Under the pieces are notes generated by a model that saw only the letters and a program-made list of their open reading frames with translations, made no database searches and had not been told where the DNA came from. A program made the position numbers and the translations under genes. From Siphonodentalium dalli (lineage: Eukaryota; Mollusca; Scaphopoda; Gadilida; Siphonodentaliidae): a DNA stretch of 64,000 nucleotides. Of this stretch, positions 18,769-31,093 are shown piece by piece; position 1 is the first letter of the stretch; each line of letters starts with the position of its first letter. The stretch spans positions 262,053,863 through 262,117,862 of the forward strand of contig CP136064.1 of the NCBI GenBank assembly GCA_032622095.1, in the 5' to 3' direction.

Positions 18769-21175
18769 TTAGTAGTCCCTTACTGTCAATGACAAAGACG
18801 ATTGTCTCATAAACTGACTCGTATTCGTCAATTCTGCGAAAACGTTTTTGGACAAAGCTTTCAATAGCCAGATAAATATCCGACAGAATCTAAATATGCT
18901 AGCTTTCCAAACTGTCCTTTTCTGTAAACCCTCTGTAAACGCTCCTATATGTTCTCTGTTGTGACCTGACAGGCCATCGTTGCTTACTTGTAGTATGATC
19001 AATTCATGATACGCCTGTTCTTTTTTGATGAATTTAAGTGGATCCATGTCTGCCAGCCATGGTCGCCGTCCACCCAGTATGATGTTACATAGTCGGTGAA
19101 TTTTTCAATGTCACTACCTGCTGTTACTTCGAACCAGGCGTCGCTGATGTCGTCTACCAGGAAAGGTAACTAGATATTTCTCCCTGTTAAATAGCAGTGA
19201 CTCATGGGGGTAGTAAAAAATGTGCAGGAAGGTATGCCGGGGTGGTGGGTGGCCCAAGGGGGAAAAAACGCGTTTTTTACACCCTCATGCAAATTTTTTA
19301 CTAAGGACCTTTTGTGCCCTTATATGACATTCGTAACAGTTAAAAACATATTATAAGAATTTATAACTGCAAAAAACCCATATTTATGTTACTGGGCCTC
19401 ATATGGGCCTTAGTAGAGATGACATTGAGCTATATGGCATGTTGCATGTGGGGCGGTGGGTTGAAAACAATTCCTTCCCGACACCCTTCGGAAAGTAGAT
19501 TCGAGAAATGAAAACTGAAATAAATAAACTTGTCTTGATGTAACTAAAGCCATGATCACTGTGTGCATGGAAAAAGAGCGAGCAGCTGTCTCAAATATTA
19601 ATGTGGCTATCAATGGCTAGAATATAACTGTCATCACACCGTTCATCAGTGCATCAAGCCAATCAGTGAAATATTTACATGTCTATCAATCATATGATCT
19701 GTTACTCTCACAACACCTAAAATAACCAAGTCCGACATAGTGACTGTTTGTCATTTATTATAATAGAGGTTGCTCCAGTAGACTAACAAAAGTGTTAAGG
19801 CATAATGATAGATAATGGGCTGGTTGACAGACTAATCGGGAAATGGTTAGAAATAATGGAATTGTGTGTATCCTGAACATTGACCTAAGTTTGCACATAT
19901 AAGTACATTTGTCCTGGTGTAACTAATGCCTAGGTCATTGTGTGCATGTAACAAGAGCGAGCAACTGTCTCAAACATTAATGTGACTATCAATGGGTAGA
20001 ATATATCTGTCATCAGTGCATCAAGCCAATCAGTGAATTATTTGCATGTCATCAGATGATCTCTATCAAGACGGAACGTATCCGAGTCTGGTATAGTGCT
20101 GTGACTGCTTGTCATATATATATTTATAAACGAGTAAGAACTGTCCGGGTTTTCTCTCAGACCCGTCTGGACCGAGTTCAACAAAATTCGGTGTGGTAAC
20201 TCTGGGTACCCTGGCGGATGTTCTAATGGTGTTAGTTTTTCAACAAATTTAATTAAAAAAAATAAAATAAAATTGGTTTTGTCAAATTCAGCAAGGAATT
20301 CAATCTTTGAAAAAAATATATTAAAACAATATATATATATATCAAAATATATGTTTCAATGACCACATGTGCTTGAAGCGCACAAAGGGGCCGCCGCTAA
20401 ATGAAGGCTCTGTCTCAGATCAAAATTTTTGCGAAGTTCCACAAAGGGGGCCACGGGTATCTCCGATGCTGAATATAGGCTCCCAAAGCTAGTTTAGTAT
20501 AATAGAAGTAAGTTGCTCCAGTAGACTAAAACAAGATGTATGTAATATGTTAGATAATGGGCTGGTGGATAGAGTAATCAGGAAATAGTTAGAAATTATG
20601 AAATTTTGTGTATTCTGCACAATGACCTAGGTTTACAGATAATCAGCAATTTATAAAACATTTTTTTTCAATTAAAACAGCTTCTGAAACAGGTTAAACT
20701 GTTATTTGAACTAACTGAGATCAATCCCAGTCATGAGTGATATCAGTAGAGTTTTATACGATTTTAGACCAATTTTAGTGAAATTTGTGGGGTGGTTTTT
20801 TTTTTGCAGGTTTGGGGGTGGCGGGTCCCCGAAAATGCCAGATGCAAAAAAAACGGCATACCTTCCTGCAAATTGTTTACTACCCCCTGAGTGACTGGTC
20901 TGGTTTTCTGTCGAACTAGGGTTTTAAGCTCTATGAGGATGGTGTCAGCAGCAACTTGGGCATGGTCTGAGTTTGGTTATGTTGGCTTTTGTATGACGAG
21001 CTAGACAATGTGGTTCTTGGTGATAACAGTATCACCGGAGGTGTTTGAACAGCGTCGCCAATGTACGCTGTCGTTTCTTTGAGACAGCACAGAACTTAAT
21101 TATAGTGGTTAAAGACGAGATATTTACCACCGCGATGATTAGGAATGAAGTTAATATGTACTTGAGCGTTTGCCA
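18769..21175 (-). pseudogene. Decayed FLYWCH-type zinc-finger/MULE-like gene, split by a transposon
   Basis: Read on the minus strand from 21175, the start MANAQVHINFIPNHRGGKYL resembles a FLYWCH domain (F..S.RGG..L). After a frameshift and a stop it gives WRRCSNTSGDTVITKNH and then DHAQVAAD, matching the WRC and HnH parts of that domain. Beyond the transposon the 18769-19047 frame contains FIKKEQAYHELIILQ, like the late LKxEQxxxExxIxQ stretch of MULE-type FLYWCH proteins. Several stops and frame changes show it is dead. The two parts are 20890-21175 and 18769-19202. The family call is by eye and moderate. Confidence 0.45.
19203..20889. mobile_element. hAT-like non-autonomous DNA transposon
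   Basis: 1687 bp. Ends: CATGGGGGTAGTAAA at left and TTTACTACCCCCTG at right, with inverted repeats extending through GCAGGAAGGTATGCCG / CGGCATACCTTCCTGC. AGTGACT flanks both sides (19196-19202 and 20890-20896). CA..TG ends with a 7-8 bp duplication fit the hAT superfamily. No transposase frame. The interior has two direct repeats of about 100-140 bp (TAGATAATGGGCTGGT near 19810 and 20550; AGAGCGAGCARCTGTCTCAAA near 19578 and 19954). Confidence 0.82.
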
Positions 21176-21606
21176 TTTTGATTTGATCTGTCTTTGGGAG
21201 CCTCTGCAATTTATATTTTAGCGTGAGAATATGATGATCTCTGGTTATTGATCAGTCACTTGATATGTTTTCAGTGACCATATGTCATATCGTGACATAG
21301 AGTTATTGCCCGTTTACATGTGTCAGTTTGGGCTACACTTTGCTGAATCAAACACTGATTGTGTCTATGGGATCACTAGTTACGCAGTGTACAAACATAC
21401 TAAAACCTGCCCACACTTATGCATTCACACATACCTGCCGGATAAGTGAGAACAAGAAAACCGTAGTAAGAAATGGTAACGCGCTCAAGATCATATATTA
21501 TATACCCATGATTGTAATTATAGATCTTTTTATAAATCTTTTCATTTCTGTTATTTGTAATTGGCATAGCTTATCACAAACCAAAAATCAACTTTATTGA
21601 CATAAT
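21176..21606. other. Intergenic, nothing recognised
   Basis: AT-rich. A short frame at 21328-21600 has no recognisable features. Confidence 0.4.
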
Positions 21607-21793
21607 GTAAACTACACCTTTTAGCGGGCTCGGCCTCGGGGTCGCACTACAGCTCGAACTCGGGGTGGCACTACAACTTTTAATGTGTCCCAATAATTAA
21701 CTTCTATAAAAAGAACCCCCAGCGAAATGGCAGCGGCAAGGCGAAACAAGAATTTGTACATTAGTATACACGCGGCGCGCGTAATATAACTTC
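21607..21793 (+). repeat. Dispersed repeat family A, copy 2
   Basis: Same ordered blocks as 46-196, ending TATACACGCGGCGCGCG. It directly abuts the 68-bp minisatellite, which suggests the array grew from the edge of this repeat. Confidence 0.6.
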
Positions 21794-22143
21794 GTATATA
21801 GGTAGTACCCACCAACCATCCCATCCCGCCACCCATAGTATCTTATGCGCCGCAGGCGCTCGTATATAGGTAGTACCCACCCACCATCCCATCCCGCCAC
21901 CCATAGTATCTTATGCGCCGCAGGCGCTCGTATATAGGTAGTACCCACCCACCGGCCCATCCCGCCACACATAGTATCTTATGCGCCGCAGGCGCTCGTA
22001 TATAGGTAGTACCCACCCACCATCCCATCCCGCCACCCATAGTATCTTATGCGCCGCAGGCGCTCGTATATAAGGTAGTACCCACCCACCATCCCACCCC
22101 GCCACCCATAGTATCTTATGCGCCGCATGCGCTCGTATATAGG
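21794..22143 (-). repeat. 68-bp minisatellite, left array (five units)
   Basis: Units recur at 21847, 21915, 21983, 22051 and 22120 (GCGCCGCAGG). Each contains TATATAGGTAGTACCCACCC, then CATCCCATCCCGCCACCC. The plus strand is C-rich. The right array at 23250-23722 is the same unit on the opposite strand. Long open frames across it are repeat artefacts. Confidence 0.95.
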
Positions 22144-23194
22144 TATATAGGTAGTATGAGTATACCCACAAATAGGTGTATAGGTAGTATGAGTATAACC
22201 ACAAATATACTCACAAATATACTCTAATGATGTAGGTATATAGGTAGTATGAGTATACCCACAAATATGCCCACAAATATACTCTAATGATGTATACCCA
22301 CAAATATACCCACAAATATACTCTAATGATGTATACGCACAAATATACTCACAAATATACTCTAATGATGTATACCCACAAATATACTCACAAATATACT
22401 CTAATGATGTATACCCACAAATATACCCACAAATATACCCACAAATATACTCTAATGATGTATACCCACAAATATACTCACAAATATACTCTAATGATGT
22501 ATACCCACAAATATACCCACAAATATACCCACAAATATACTCTAATGATGTATACCCACAAATATCCCACAAATATACCCACAAATATACTCTAATGATG
22601 TAGGTATATAGGTAGTATGAGTATAACCACAAATATACTCTCAAATATACTCTAATGATGTATACCCACAAATAGGTATATAGGTAGTATGAGCATACCC
22701 ACAAATATACCCACAAATATACTCTAATGGTGTATACCCACAAATATACCCACAAATATACCCACAAATATACTCTAATGATGTAGGTATATAGGTAGTA
22801 TGAGTATACCCACAAATATGCCCACAAATATACTCTAATGATGTATACCCACAAATATACCCACAAATATACTCTAATGATGTATACCCACAAATATACC
22901 CACAAATATACCCACAAATAAACTCTAATGATGTAGGTATATAGGTAGTATGAGTATACCCACAAATATGCCCACAAATATACTCTAATGATGTATACCC
23001 ACAAATATACCCACAAATATACCCACAAATATACTCTAATGATGTAGGTATATAGGTAGTATGAGTATACCCACAAATATGCCCACAAATATACTCTAAT
23101 GATGTATACCCACAAATATACCCACAAATATACTCTAATGATGTAGGTATATAGGTAGTATGAGTATACCCACAAATATACTCTAATGATGTAG
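22144..23194. repeat. AT-rich 12/15-bp composite array between the two minisatellite arms
   Basis: Built from CCCACAAATATA (12 bp) and CTCTAATGATGTATA (15 bp), in blocks of one to three 12-mers per 15-mer, punctuated by TATATAGGTAGTATGAG. That last motif shares TATATAGGTAGTA with the 68-bp units. The 410-codon and 102-codon frames here only translate the repeat. Confidence 0.95.
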
Positions 23195-23249
23195 GGGCGC
23201 CTGCGGCGCATAATACACTGTGTTGTATTATTTATGTGGGCAGTTGCAG

Positions 23250-23722
23250 TAGTCTACAGGGCCTGCGGCGCACAATATACAATGGGTGGCGGGATGGGAT
23301 GGTGGGTGGGTACTACCTATATACGAGCGCCTGCGGCGCATAAGATACTATGGGTGGCGGGATGGGATGATGGGTGGTTACTACCTATATACGAGCGCCT
23401 GCGGCGCATAAGATACTATGGGTGGCGGGGTGGGGTGGTGGGTGGGTACTACCTATATACGAGCGCCTGCGGCGCATAAGATACTATGGGTGGCGGGATG
23501 GGATGATGGGTGGTTACTACCTATATACGAGCGCCTGCGGCGCATAAGATACTATGGGTGGCGGGGTGGCGGGGTGGCGGGGTGGCGGGGTGGCGGGGTG
23601 GGTGGGTACTACCTATATACGATAGCCTGCGGCGCATAAGATACTATGGGTGGCGTGATGGGGTGGTGGTGGGTACTACCTATATACGAGCGCCTGTGGC
23701 GCATAAGATACTATGGTGGTCG
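23250..23722 (+). repeat. 68-bp minisatellite, right array, inverted (six to seven units)
   Basis: Units start GCGCCTGCGGCGC at 23327, 23395, 23463 and 23531, then in altered form at 23622 and 23690. Each contains a run such as GGGATGGGATGGTGGGTGGG with four or more GGG tracts. One unit carries an extra five-fold GGCGGGGT expansion (23560-23602). Confidence 0.95.
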
Positions 23723-23814
23723 AAGTAAGACGTTGGTCAGTACAGTATGTACCTCCTTATTGTCCCCAGTCCAACCTTTATCAAAACATCACAATGGCAT
23801 ACAGCCAACGTTTT

Positions 23815-24030
23815 TAACAGGATTTATCATGATATATCATGATTATAACATCATGTAACATGGGGTATCATGTGTTAACACTATTTATCACCCAAAACAA
23901 CATGTTTGATAAAATTTATGACATAAAATCATGATTTATCATTACATATCATGATTATAACATGATTTAACATGATGCGTCATGTCTTCATCATGATTTA
24001 TCACCAAAAACAACATGTTAATTAAAATTT
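23815..24030. repeat. ~111-bp tandem duplication rich in CATGAT
   Basis: ATATCATGATTATAACAT recurs at about 23835 and 23946, and CAAAACAACATGTT follows each. AT-rich; no coding signal. Confidence 0.8.
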
Positions 24031-25300
24031 TAATCAATTACCTATTTATGTGGTGAAACATTGATCTCAATCTACCAAGGTCTCGATGTAGCCATGATCA
24101 GATGCACGTACATCTAACTTGTAACGTGTGTTGTCATTACCAAGGAAAGTCACCTGAATCACTTGACCATGCCGCCTACACACACACGGCCAACCGTTCA
24201 GAAGTTTGTGTCAAACGTCTATCTTTACGAAACGTCTACGAAACGTGTAGCGAAGAGGAATAATCCAATCTTTTCAGTATCGAATGACCGATCAGCAACT
24301 GTGGAGGTAGATATTTGCCGGCGCGGAATGATTTTAACTTGATTGAAGCCAATTGTGGCTTCGTGCACTGGACGAACACTGACGTTTGTAGACATGACGA
24401 TATCACGTATTTTCCAAGTATCGAATATACGTGATATTTAACTCACGTTTGTTATAAAATATGTAAAATCCTTAAACTTGATGTTTGATATAACGTAAAT
24501 GCCATATAAATGTCTACATCTGGCATCCAGCCAGCTAAGCTCAACTGGTAACAATCTGACAGCCTGTTGAACGCTATAAACTAACTCAGGTCTCAAGCTG
24601 TCGGCCGCGCTTAGATTAATTGAATAGAGTTAGCTTCCCACTGCCTTGCTTCCATACACGCTTGTATGAAGAACCGACTTCAATGTAAGTAATTATATGC
24701 GTTTAGATAAGGTGAAAAATAAAGTGCGTTTTTGAGAAAACCTAAGGATAGCTAATATCGCTAATATTACTTTTCATACTATTTACATATACTATATTAT
24801 CTTGTGAGTATTACATATTATGAGTTATATTTTTGCTATTTATGTTACCTATTTGGACCACCGGGAAGTTACACAAATGAGTTATAACGAGGTTTAGGGA
24901 GGCAACAATTCATGATCTAACCTACACATTGGTTGAGGCCCTAATAAAATGTGCCACTTTACTTCATAATTGACTAACTTCACTCTATTTTCGGTGTTGC
25001 AAATACATGCTGAATTTCATATTGTTAGCATATTCATGCTTGATATTTTCAATATTCCCTGTTCAATATTTAAAGTTTACCTTTGAAGTTTTAGCCGCCC
25101 CATGCAGACCATGGAATACACATTCCTTTTGGTATGTAACTGCTCTGAGAATGTTTGAATCATCTGTTTGTGTGTGCATTTTTTTGCATTTTCCTGCCTC
25201 TTAATTATTTGTGTTGCTAATTGATATATTTTCCACACTCACATTTTTCTTTGGAGCGAAGAGAAGAGTTCGTATATTTGTGAACACTGATTAATTCATT
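24031..25300. other. Intergenic with a possible tRNA-like relic
   Basis: At 24531-24612 AGCTAAGCTCAACTGGTAAC (A-box-like with one extra base) and AGGTCTCAAGC (B-box-like) suggest a SINE relic. A ~40-codon minus frame near 24057-24190 has coding-like composition but no start, acceptor or recognisable family. Confidence 0.35.
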
Positions 25301-25303
25301 GTT

Positions 25304-25594
25304 ATGATTAACTGTTACCTGTCCAAAGGTAAAACAAATATTGAACAACCTATCGGTACTGTTATTTACAACTCCCTTAAAAAACGTAAGATATTACTCT
25401 TTGGGATAAGTACAGGAACAAACGTACTTGCAACAAATAGCATAATTCTGCTCGCAAAAGGGTATATATACGTAACAAAATGCGGCACATACAACTTAGA
25501 TATTGAAGCAGCTGTTCTTTTCTTTAACCAAGAGTACAACATTGAACACACGCATGTAAATGTGATGTCTCCCTTGGAGATGCATTTGGGATAA
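25304..25594 (+). CDS. Unrecognised 96-codon open frame
   Basis: ATG-started and of ordinary amino-acid composition, with mixed hydrophobic and polar stretches. No domain, signal peptide or neighbour supports a function, and the region is intergenic. It may be chance. Listed because no repeat explains it. Confidence 0.15.
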   Translation: MINCYLSKGKTNIEQPIGTVIYNSLKKRKILLFGISTGTNVLATNSIILLAKGYIYVTKCGTYNLDIEAAVLFFNQEYNIEHTHVNVMSPLEMHLG

Positions 25595-25769
25595 CACGGG
25601 ACAGTGTCCTTAATAGTTTCACTTCACACGGGGCCCACAGCTACACGACGGGTGCGCATTCGGCGAGAGTGCACCAGTCCGAAATCGAACCTATTTTTGC
25701 TTATATGGAGGGACCGGAGATATTATCATAGGGGTGTATTCCACCCCAGGGACGTGGCGACAAGGGGGT

Positions 25770-26225
25770 CTAACCCTCCAACTTTGGTCAACATATTCAA
25801 CAGCTGGAAATTTTATGCCTCACACAGCATTTGTTGGAAATTTTACACCACTTATAGGTTGAAATTGTTAGTTGGTTGAATTTCCATCAAGTAACTATGT
25901 TGTTTTAGACCAACTCTAGCAAATCTTTTTTATATATAGACCAAATATTTCTCTGAAATTGCTATCAATTAGAAATATACCATCATTGTAGGTGGTGTCA
26001 GGTTGGTTGGAAATTTCCAACAGTTGGAAAGTTCAAACCCAAATGGTCCCCTATTTGAAGCCCTCCGGTCGGCGGCCATGTTGAATCGGATGTATTTGGT
26101 GAATTGGTGTGGTATCTTGGGAGCAACCCTACACCACTCTTTGTTCGACCTTAATCGGTAAAGGGCCGATAACTGGCATGGGTTCCCTTTTGAATCGCTC
26201 TGGACGGCGGCCATGTTGGATTGGA
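25770..26225. repeat. Degenerate repeats with TTGGAAATTT and GGCGGCCATGTTG
   Basis: Repeated CAACAGYTGGAAAYTT-like words, then two blocks about 130 bp apart ending GGCGGCCATGTTG (26070-26085 and 26200-26216). Related words occur at 50150-50770 and 5950-6760. Confidence 0.5.
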
Positions 26226-26289
26226 GTGGGGTGTGTATGTATTATCAGTCGAATACGGCTGTATCTTACCAGATCTGCCACATAATTAT

Positions 26290-26870
26290 TAGTGCATGCG
26301 TTTGAACTATGGAAATTCTTTAATGTACAGTGTTAACCAAAAACAAATGTTGAAACTGCAGCGAGTACGAAACACCGCGGGCAGAGTGGTTTGTACGATC
26401 ACACGTAAAGATTACATTACCCCGACATTGTCCACACTACATTGGTTTCCCGTTTCAACGTGCGCACAATTACTTTCACGTTATAAAAAAAACTGTGCAC
26501 CACAATACCTCAATGGTAAGATATGTGCATACGTACCATCGAGACTGGACTTCATGCTCTTACTTCACCCGAAGGTTGACAGAGTAGTTTCGGTGACATA
26601 TCGTTTCCCATAGCCGGGCCGACTCTGGAAATCACCATACCAGTGATTATCCGCGGCCGTTCTGAATATGATGAATCCAAAGGTCTTTTGAAAACTCATT
26701 TATTCACGGAATATTATTCTGAACATTTAGGCGTGGAACTAATGAACCAGATTCCAATGCGGGCTACATGAATATCCCATGTTTGAATTGTAAATTTTGG
26801 AATTTTTGTCAAGCGCCTTGAAACCTCGTTGATATGTGCGCTATACAAGATATGTGTGATATGATATATA
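26290..26870 (+). pseudogene. LINE (CR1/L2/Jockey-type) 3' fragment
   Basis: 26296-26610 encodes MLKLQRVRNTAGRVV, then ITPTLSTLHWFPV and APQYL. These match the C-terminal end of non-LTR reverse transcriptases (KLQRVQNxAARLV, ITPVLxxLHWLPV, APxYL). A frameshift follows, then an AGPTLW remnant near 26613. The 3' UTR-like AGCGCCTTG ... GCGCTATACAAG ends in GATATGTGAT-like short repeats. Inactive. Confidence 0.75.
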
Positions 26871-28065
26871 GATATGTGATATGTGATTGTGTGGAAATAG
26901 AGTATGACGGCCATCCTACAACACTCTTTTTTTTTAGTCAAATATTAAATTTTTCAAATAAGGAATATGTCACATTCGCCGAATACGTTGAGTAAAAGCT
27001 GAAAACGGCGAATAAAATATGTTTACACCAAAACGGCGGCCATTTAGTAAAAGTGGCGGCCATTTGAATATGTCGACTATTGTGATTGATTTATCGGAAA
27101 AAATCAGTCTTCATAATTGACATACACTGGTCATTCATGCAAATCGCAGAGACAAATTTGTGCACAAAATATTAGATAATATGTCATTATGCTCGGCTGA
27201 AACGCCTATACTCTACTAAATTCTCGATGAATTCTGTGCAATTCGAAATTATTTATCGTGGGTGCGCAATGGAGCTTATCATTTTTGCTGGTTTTCGAAC
27301 TGGAGCCATAACAATTTCGCACTGGAGCCACCGTGTGCTTGTCTTTTAATGTGCCACATGTAGACCTGGTCAGATTTTCGTGTATATGCTTCCATTTTCG
27401 TGTCCCGATGATAACAAACTTATCAGAAAACTATGGTTTGCCCATTTGAATGATCCACTTCTGGTCTAAAACACGAACTTTGTCGCCGGAGGTTGCGGTA
27501 AAATGTCGAAAACGGAGTGATAAACTCCTGATCGTTCAATCTTTCGTGAGCGCTACACATCAAACTCAACACACACAGACACAATTCAATTTTGAAGGAT
27601 ATATTGGATTTTTAAGAAAATACTTACCATTTTAAGATCCGTCACTATTTTGTGTAGAGAGGACATTTTGTGTAGAGAGGACAACAGCATTTATCGATGC
27701 GCACTGGACGATTATGTGATATCCGACGGATTTAGAAGGAGCGGTGCCCCCCCCCCCCCCCAGTGCTTCAGTCGGTCATTGATAATAATAATTTTCTCCA
27801 ACAAGTTTAAACACCCAATACCATATATTAACCCAAATAATCATATGTAATTGATATTTGTGCCCAATAGACTATCCATACTAAATCCCAAAACAATAGT
27901 CTACAAAGCACTGCACACAGCAGGGCACCGCTACCTAGTTTCATCGGCAGTTTCACAAAGTATATGACCAAAATCATCATACATTCAAAATCTCCGGCAA
28001 ATATATAGAAAAAGACACATGGCTACAAATAGAATTATACATACGGTCATAATATAAAAAGTACC
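26871..28065. other. Intergenic with short simple runs
   Basis: Two GCGGCCATTT words at about 27040-27065, and a C run at 27749-27761. No gene seen; a 61-codon frame at 27450 has no support. Confidence 0.45.
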
Positions 28066-28370
28066 TGTCTAGAATCAGTACTTTCTGTCTGTCTGTATGA
28101 ATGTGTGTGCGTATGTATGTATGCATTTAAGTAAGTAAGTAAGTGTGTTGATGTATGTATGTATGTATGTGAGTGAGTATGTGAGCGAGTCAGTGAGTGA
28201 ATGAGTGAGTGAGTTAATAAGTATGCATTACTTACTGTAAGTAAGTAAGTGAGGTAGTAGGTAGAAAGTGAGCGTGTGTGAGGGTGTGTTTGTGTGTGTA
28301 AGTAAGTAAGTACGTATGCATGTATGTAAGCAAGTAAGTAAGTAAATAAGTATGTATGTTGGGGCCTATA
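28066..28370. repeat. GTAA/GTAT/GTGA tetranucleotide microsatellite
   Basis: Interrupted GTAA, GTAT and GTGA repeats. The 135-codon minus frame over it is a Tyr/Thr/Leu/His low-complexity artefact. Confidence 0.9.
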
Positions 28371-31020
28371 TGTCAAGCAAAATGTAAGACATACATAGAG
28401 ATTCGGAAAATTACACACGTATGTTAAAGATACAATGAAGTAGAACATTGGCACGATCAGAATCAGTCAGACATGCACCATTTGAGCTTACACGAACCTA
28501 TAATGCATGATGTACATAGACATAAAATGCTTGTCAATGTATATAAATCCAAGCTTTATCGTGTAAATGTATCGCCGAAAACAACCTCAATTTTCAGCGA
28601 CCATTTTTGGTGCCATTAAAAGTGTTGGTATTAGTGTATAACGCCCACCCGAGTATAGCTGTTATTATATATGTCCTTTACTTATATATTGAAATATGTC
28701 AACCTTTACTGACGTGTTGGAGCTGAGAATGTCGCTTAATTCGTCACATTCTCAGATAATGTTATTAAGTCAACATAGCGTTTCCATAGACCAGCCGACT
28801 TATCAACAAAAAAATTAATATAAGATATAACTAACACTTATTTCATAAATATTCCTTCCTGTTGGTATGATTATATATAGACTAAATAACGGAGATATTT
28901 GGAAATTAAACAAATTTGTTGTTAAATTTATCGCACCAAACAAGTACCTGATAAGTTTTGTTTGTTTTTGTTTTATTTAAACGACTCGGTCTGGTTCTCG
29001 AGCTCACAGCACCACAAGCCAGTAACGAAACAGGGACGGGATACGGGTAACAATGACGTGGTCGACGAACATATAATAATGGACATTTAAGGTGGTGTGG
29101 GAGGGGGCCGCCCTGTATATAGGTAATCAAAATAAGAGACATTTAAGATGGTGTGTACTTATAGAACACAGACATATATTCGCAAATATTTGATTCATTG
29201 TATCATTTGAGAATATCGTGTATGAGTTTGATGGTAATTGGCACTAAACATATTTTATTAGTTGTGTGTGACCCACATTTTTTTATAGGACCAACTTTCG
29301 GTACAAAAATATGATTTCGGAACGGACTTAGTAAACATTTTCCAAACAATTGATTCCTTCTGTGTTATCAAGCTAGTACGATAAGTCAAAAAATAAACAC
29401 TCAAAAAATAAACACTCAAATACAGTAAATATGACATGTTTACATAGCTCCACATGTCAACACCACTTTAGAAACAGGACCCGTTAACCAACAAACCATT
29501 TAACTTATGGATGGTTGATTGTATACCTGTATATATGTGGGATGGCCCATGTTTTTGTCGGCTATCACGATAACAAATTGTATGCATGGGAACTTTGAAC
29601 ACAATTCCAACCGATGTACCATATATATACATAACTGTTATATACTCTACATAAAGAGCGTTCACCATGTCATATGTATAGGTTTGTAATTTAATTACTT
29701 ACTAACAACAGCCCTATAATCAATTATCATGACAAGTGTAGGATGGACATGTTGTCGTGTGATGTGTGGATGCTTGCTGCATGTTTGGCCTTTGAACTGG
29801 GCTGCTTTGTTGCATGAGGATTTGTTTATCTATTATTTATTTTAATACGGAATTATGGTTGCCGATGATCAAACAACGGGACCTCCCTTGATCAAGTAAA
29901 CGAAATAACCTGTCACGATAGTGTGTGGATAATTCGATAATTGAAAATTTTCAGTGTTGGTATCTTTTAATAAGTATATAAATATTATGGTTTACATATG
30001 CATATACATGTTAAGCGCAATTATTTTACAAAGACGGGGGCTCCGGAATGGGAAACTCGTGGTTAATAAATGTACAGTAACGACATGGAGACCTCACGGG
30101 TACTAAATTTACAGAAATGACCAGGGGGCCTCGCTTTTTTGATTATTTCTTTTTCACATAACGTTGATCATACAATGATTAAATTAAATATTATTATGAA
30201 ATATAAATCATAACACGAAATTTGTATGTGTTCTCTGGGTTTCTGCTATCTTTTATTTTCCTACTCTTTATGACTATATCAGAAACTGCCTATATAGCAG
30301 AGTGCTCTACCTATCATTAGCTTATGTCAGCTTCCGGTGGGTAAGACATGGTACCTCTAATTGTGGACTCTTCTGCTATAGGGCATCCCCCCTCTACTCA
30401 CATAATGTGGGTAACACAAAGCTACGATATATGGAACCCATAGCGAGATGTTCTGCGATAGAGGGTTCTTTTGGCCCTGTAGACTGTTTGACGTATTTAT
30501 TTTACATCCTAATTTTGATATTTTCACCATTATCACCTTATTTGACAAGCTCTTAAACTTTTGTTTAACGTTTAATTTCACAAAAAAACCCAGCACAGAA
30601 CTCGTATACATTATGTGATAACCCAACCTAAAAATTGTTAACTTATAATTCAGTGGGAGTGTCGTGCGCCTTACTGGATGGGTCATCGTGACGGAAACTT
30701 AAATATTGCCAAATGAATGAATATATATTTGTGATGCATAAGTCTTTTGTACATGACATAATAGTTTCCCCAAATTATACCTATTTGGATGACGGAAAGC
30801 GGGTCAGAATCTGTGATTAAAATAGGTGGCGTTTGACCAAAGACTGTGACGTTCTGACCAAATTGAAATTTGGCCTTTCGTCTGTTCACGTTATGACACA
30901 ATCAGCTTATTATAATTTTTCCATCGACCCTGGGAGACCAAAGTATGAGCCATTAGAAGCGACGTCATGCAGCGCCTTAACCGTCAAATCATTATTGTCT
31001 ATTCAGGACTAATTAATGTA
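28371..31020. other. Intergenic, nothing recognised
   Basis: AT-rich sequence. None of the short frames shows domain features or splice support. Confidence 0.45.
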
Positions 31021-31093
31021 ACTGATTTAGTTTCAAGCTGCTCCACAGGGCATACTGGCAGCTGCCTCGCCATTGATACCCCAGTAGTGGCAT

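Noticed and set aside
22287-22595. 102-codon plus-strand frame
   Set aside because: Translation of the CCCACAAATATA repeat.
21979-23211. 410-codon minus-strand open frame, the second longest frame here
   Set aside because: It only translates the 12/15-bp and 68-bp tandem repeats (Tyr/Val/Leu-rich periodic peptide); no start context or non-repeat sequence.
24057-24190. Minus-strand terminal exon
   Set aside because: About 40 coding-like codons, but the only nearby acceptor leads through an in-frame stop.
28047-28454. 135-codon Tyr/Thr/His-rich minus frame
   Set aside because: Low-complexity translation of the tetranucleotide microsatellite.
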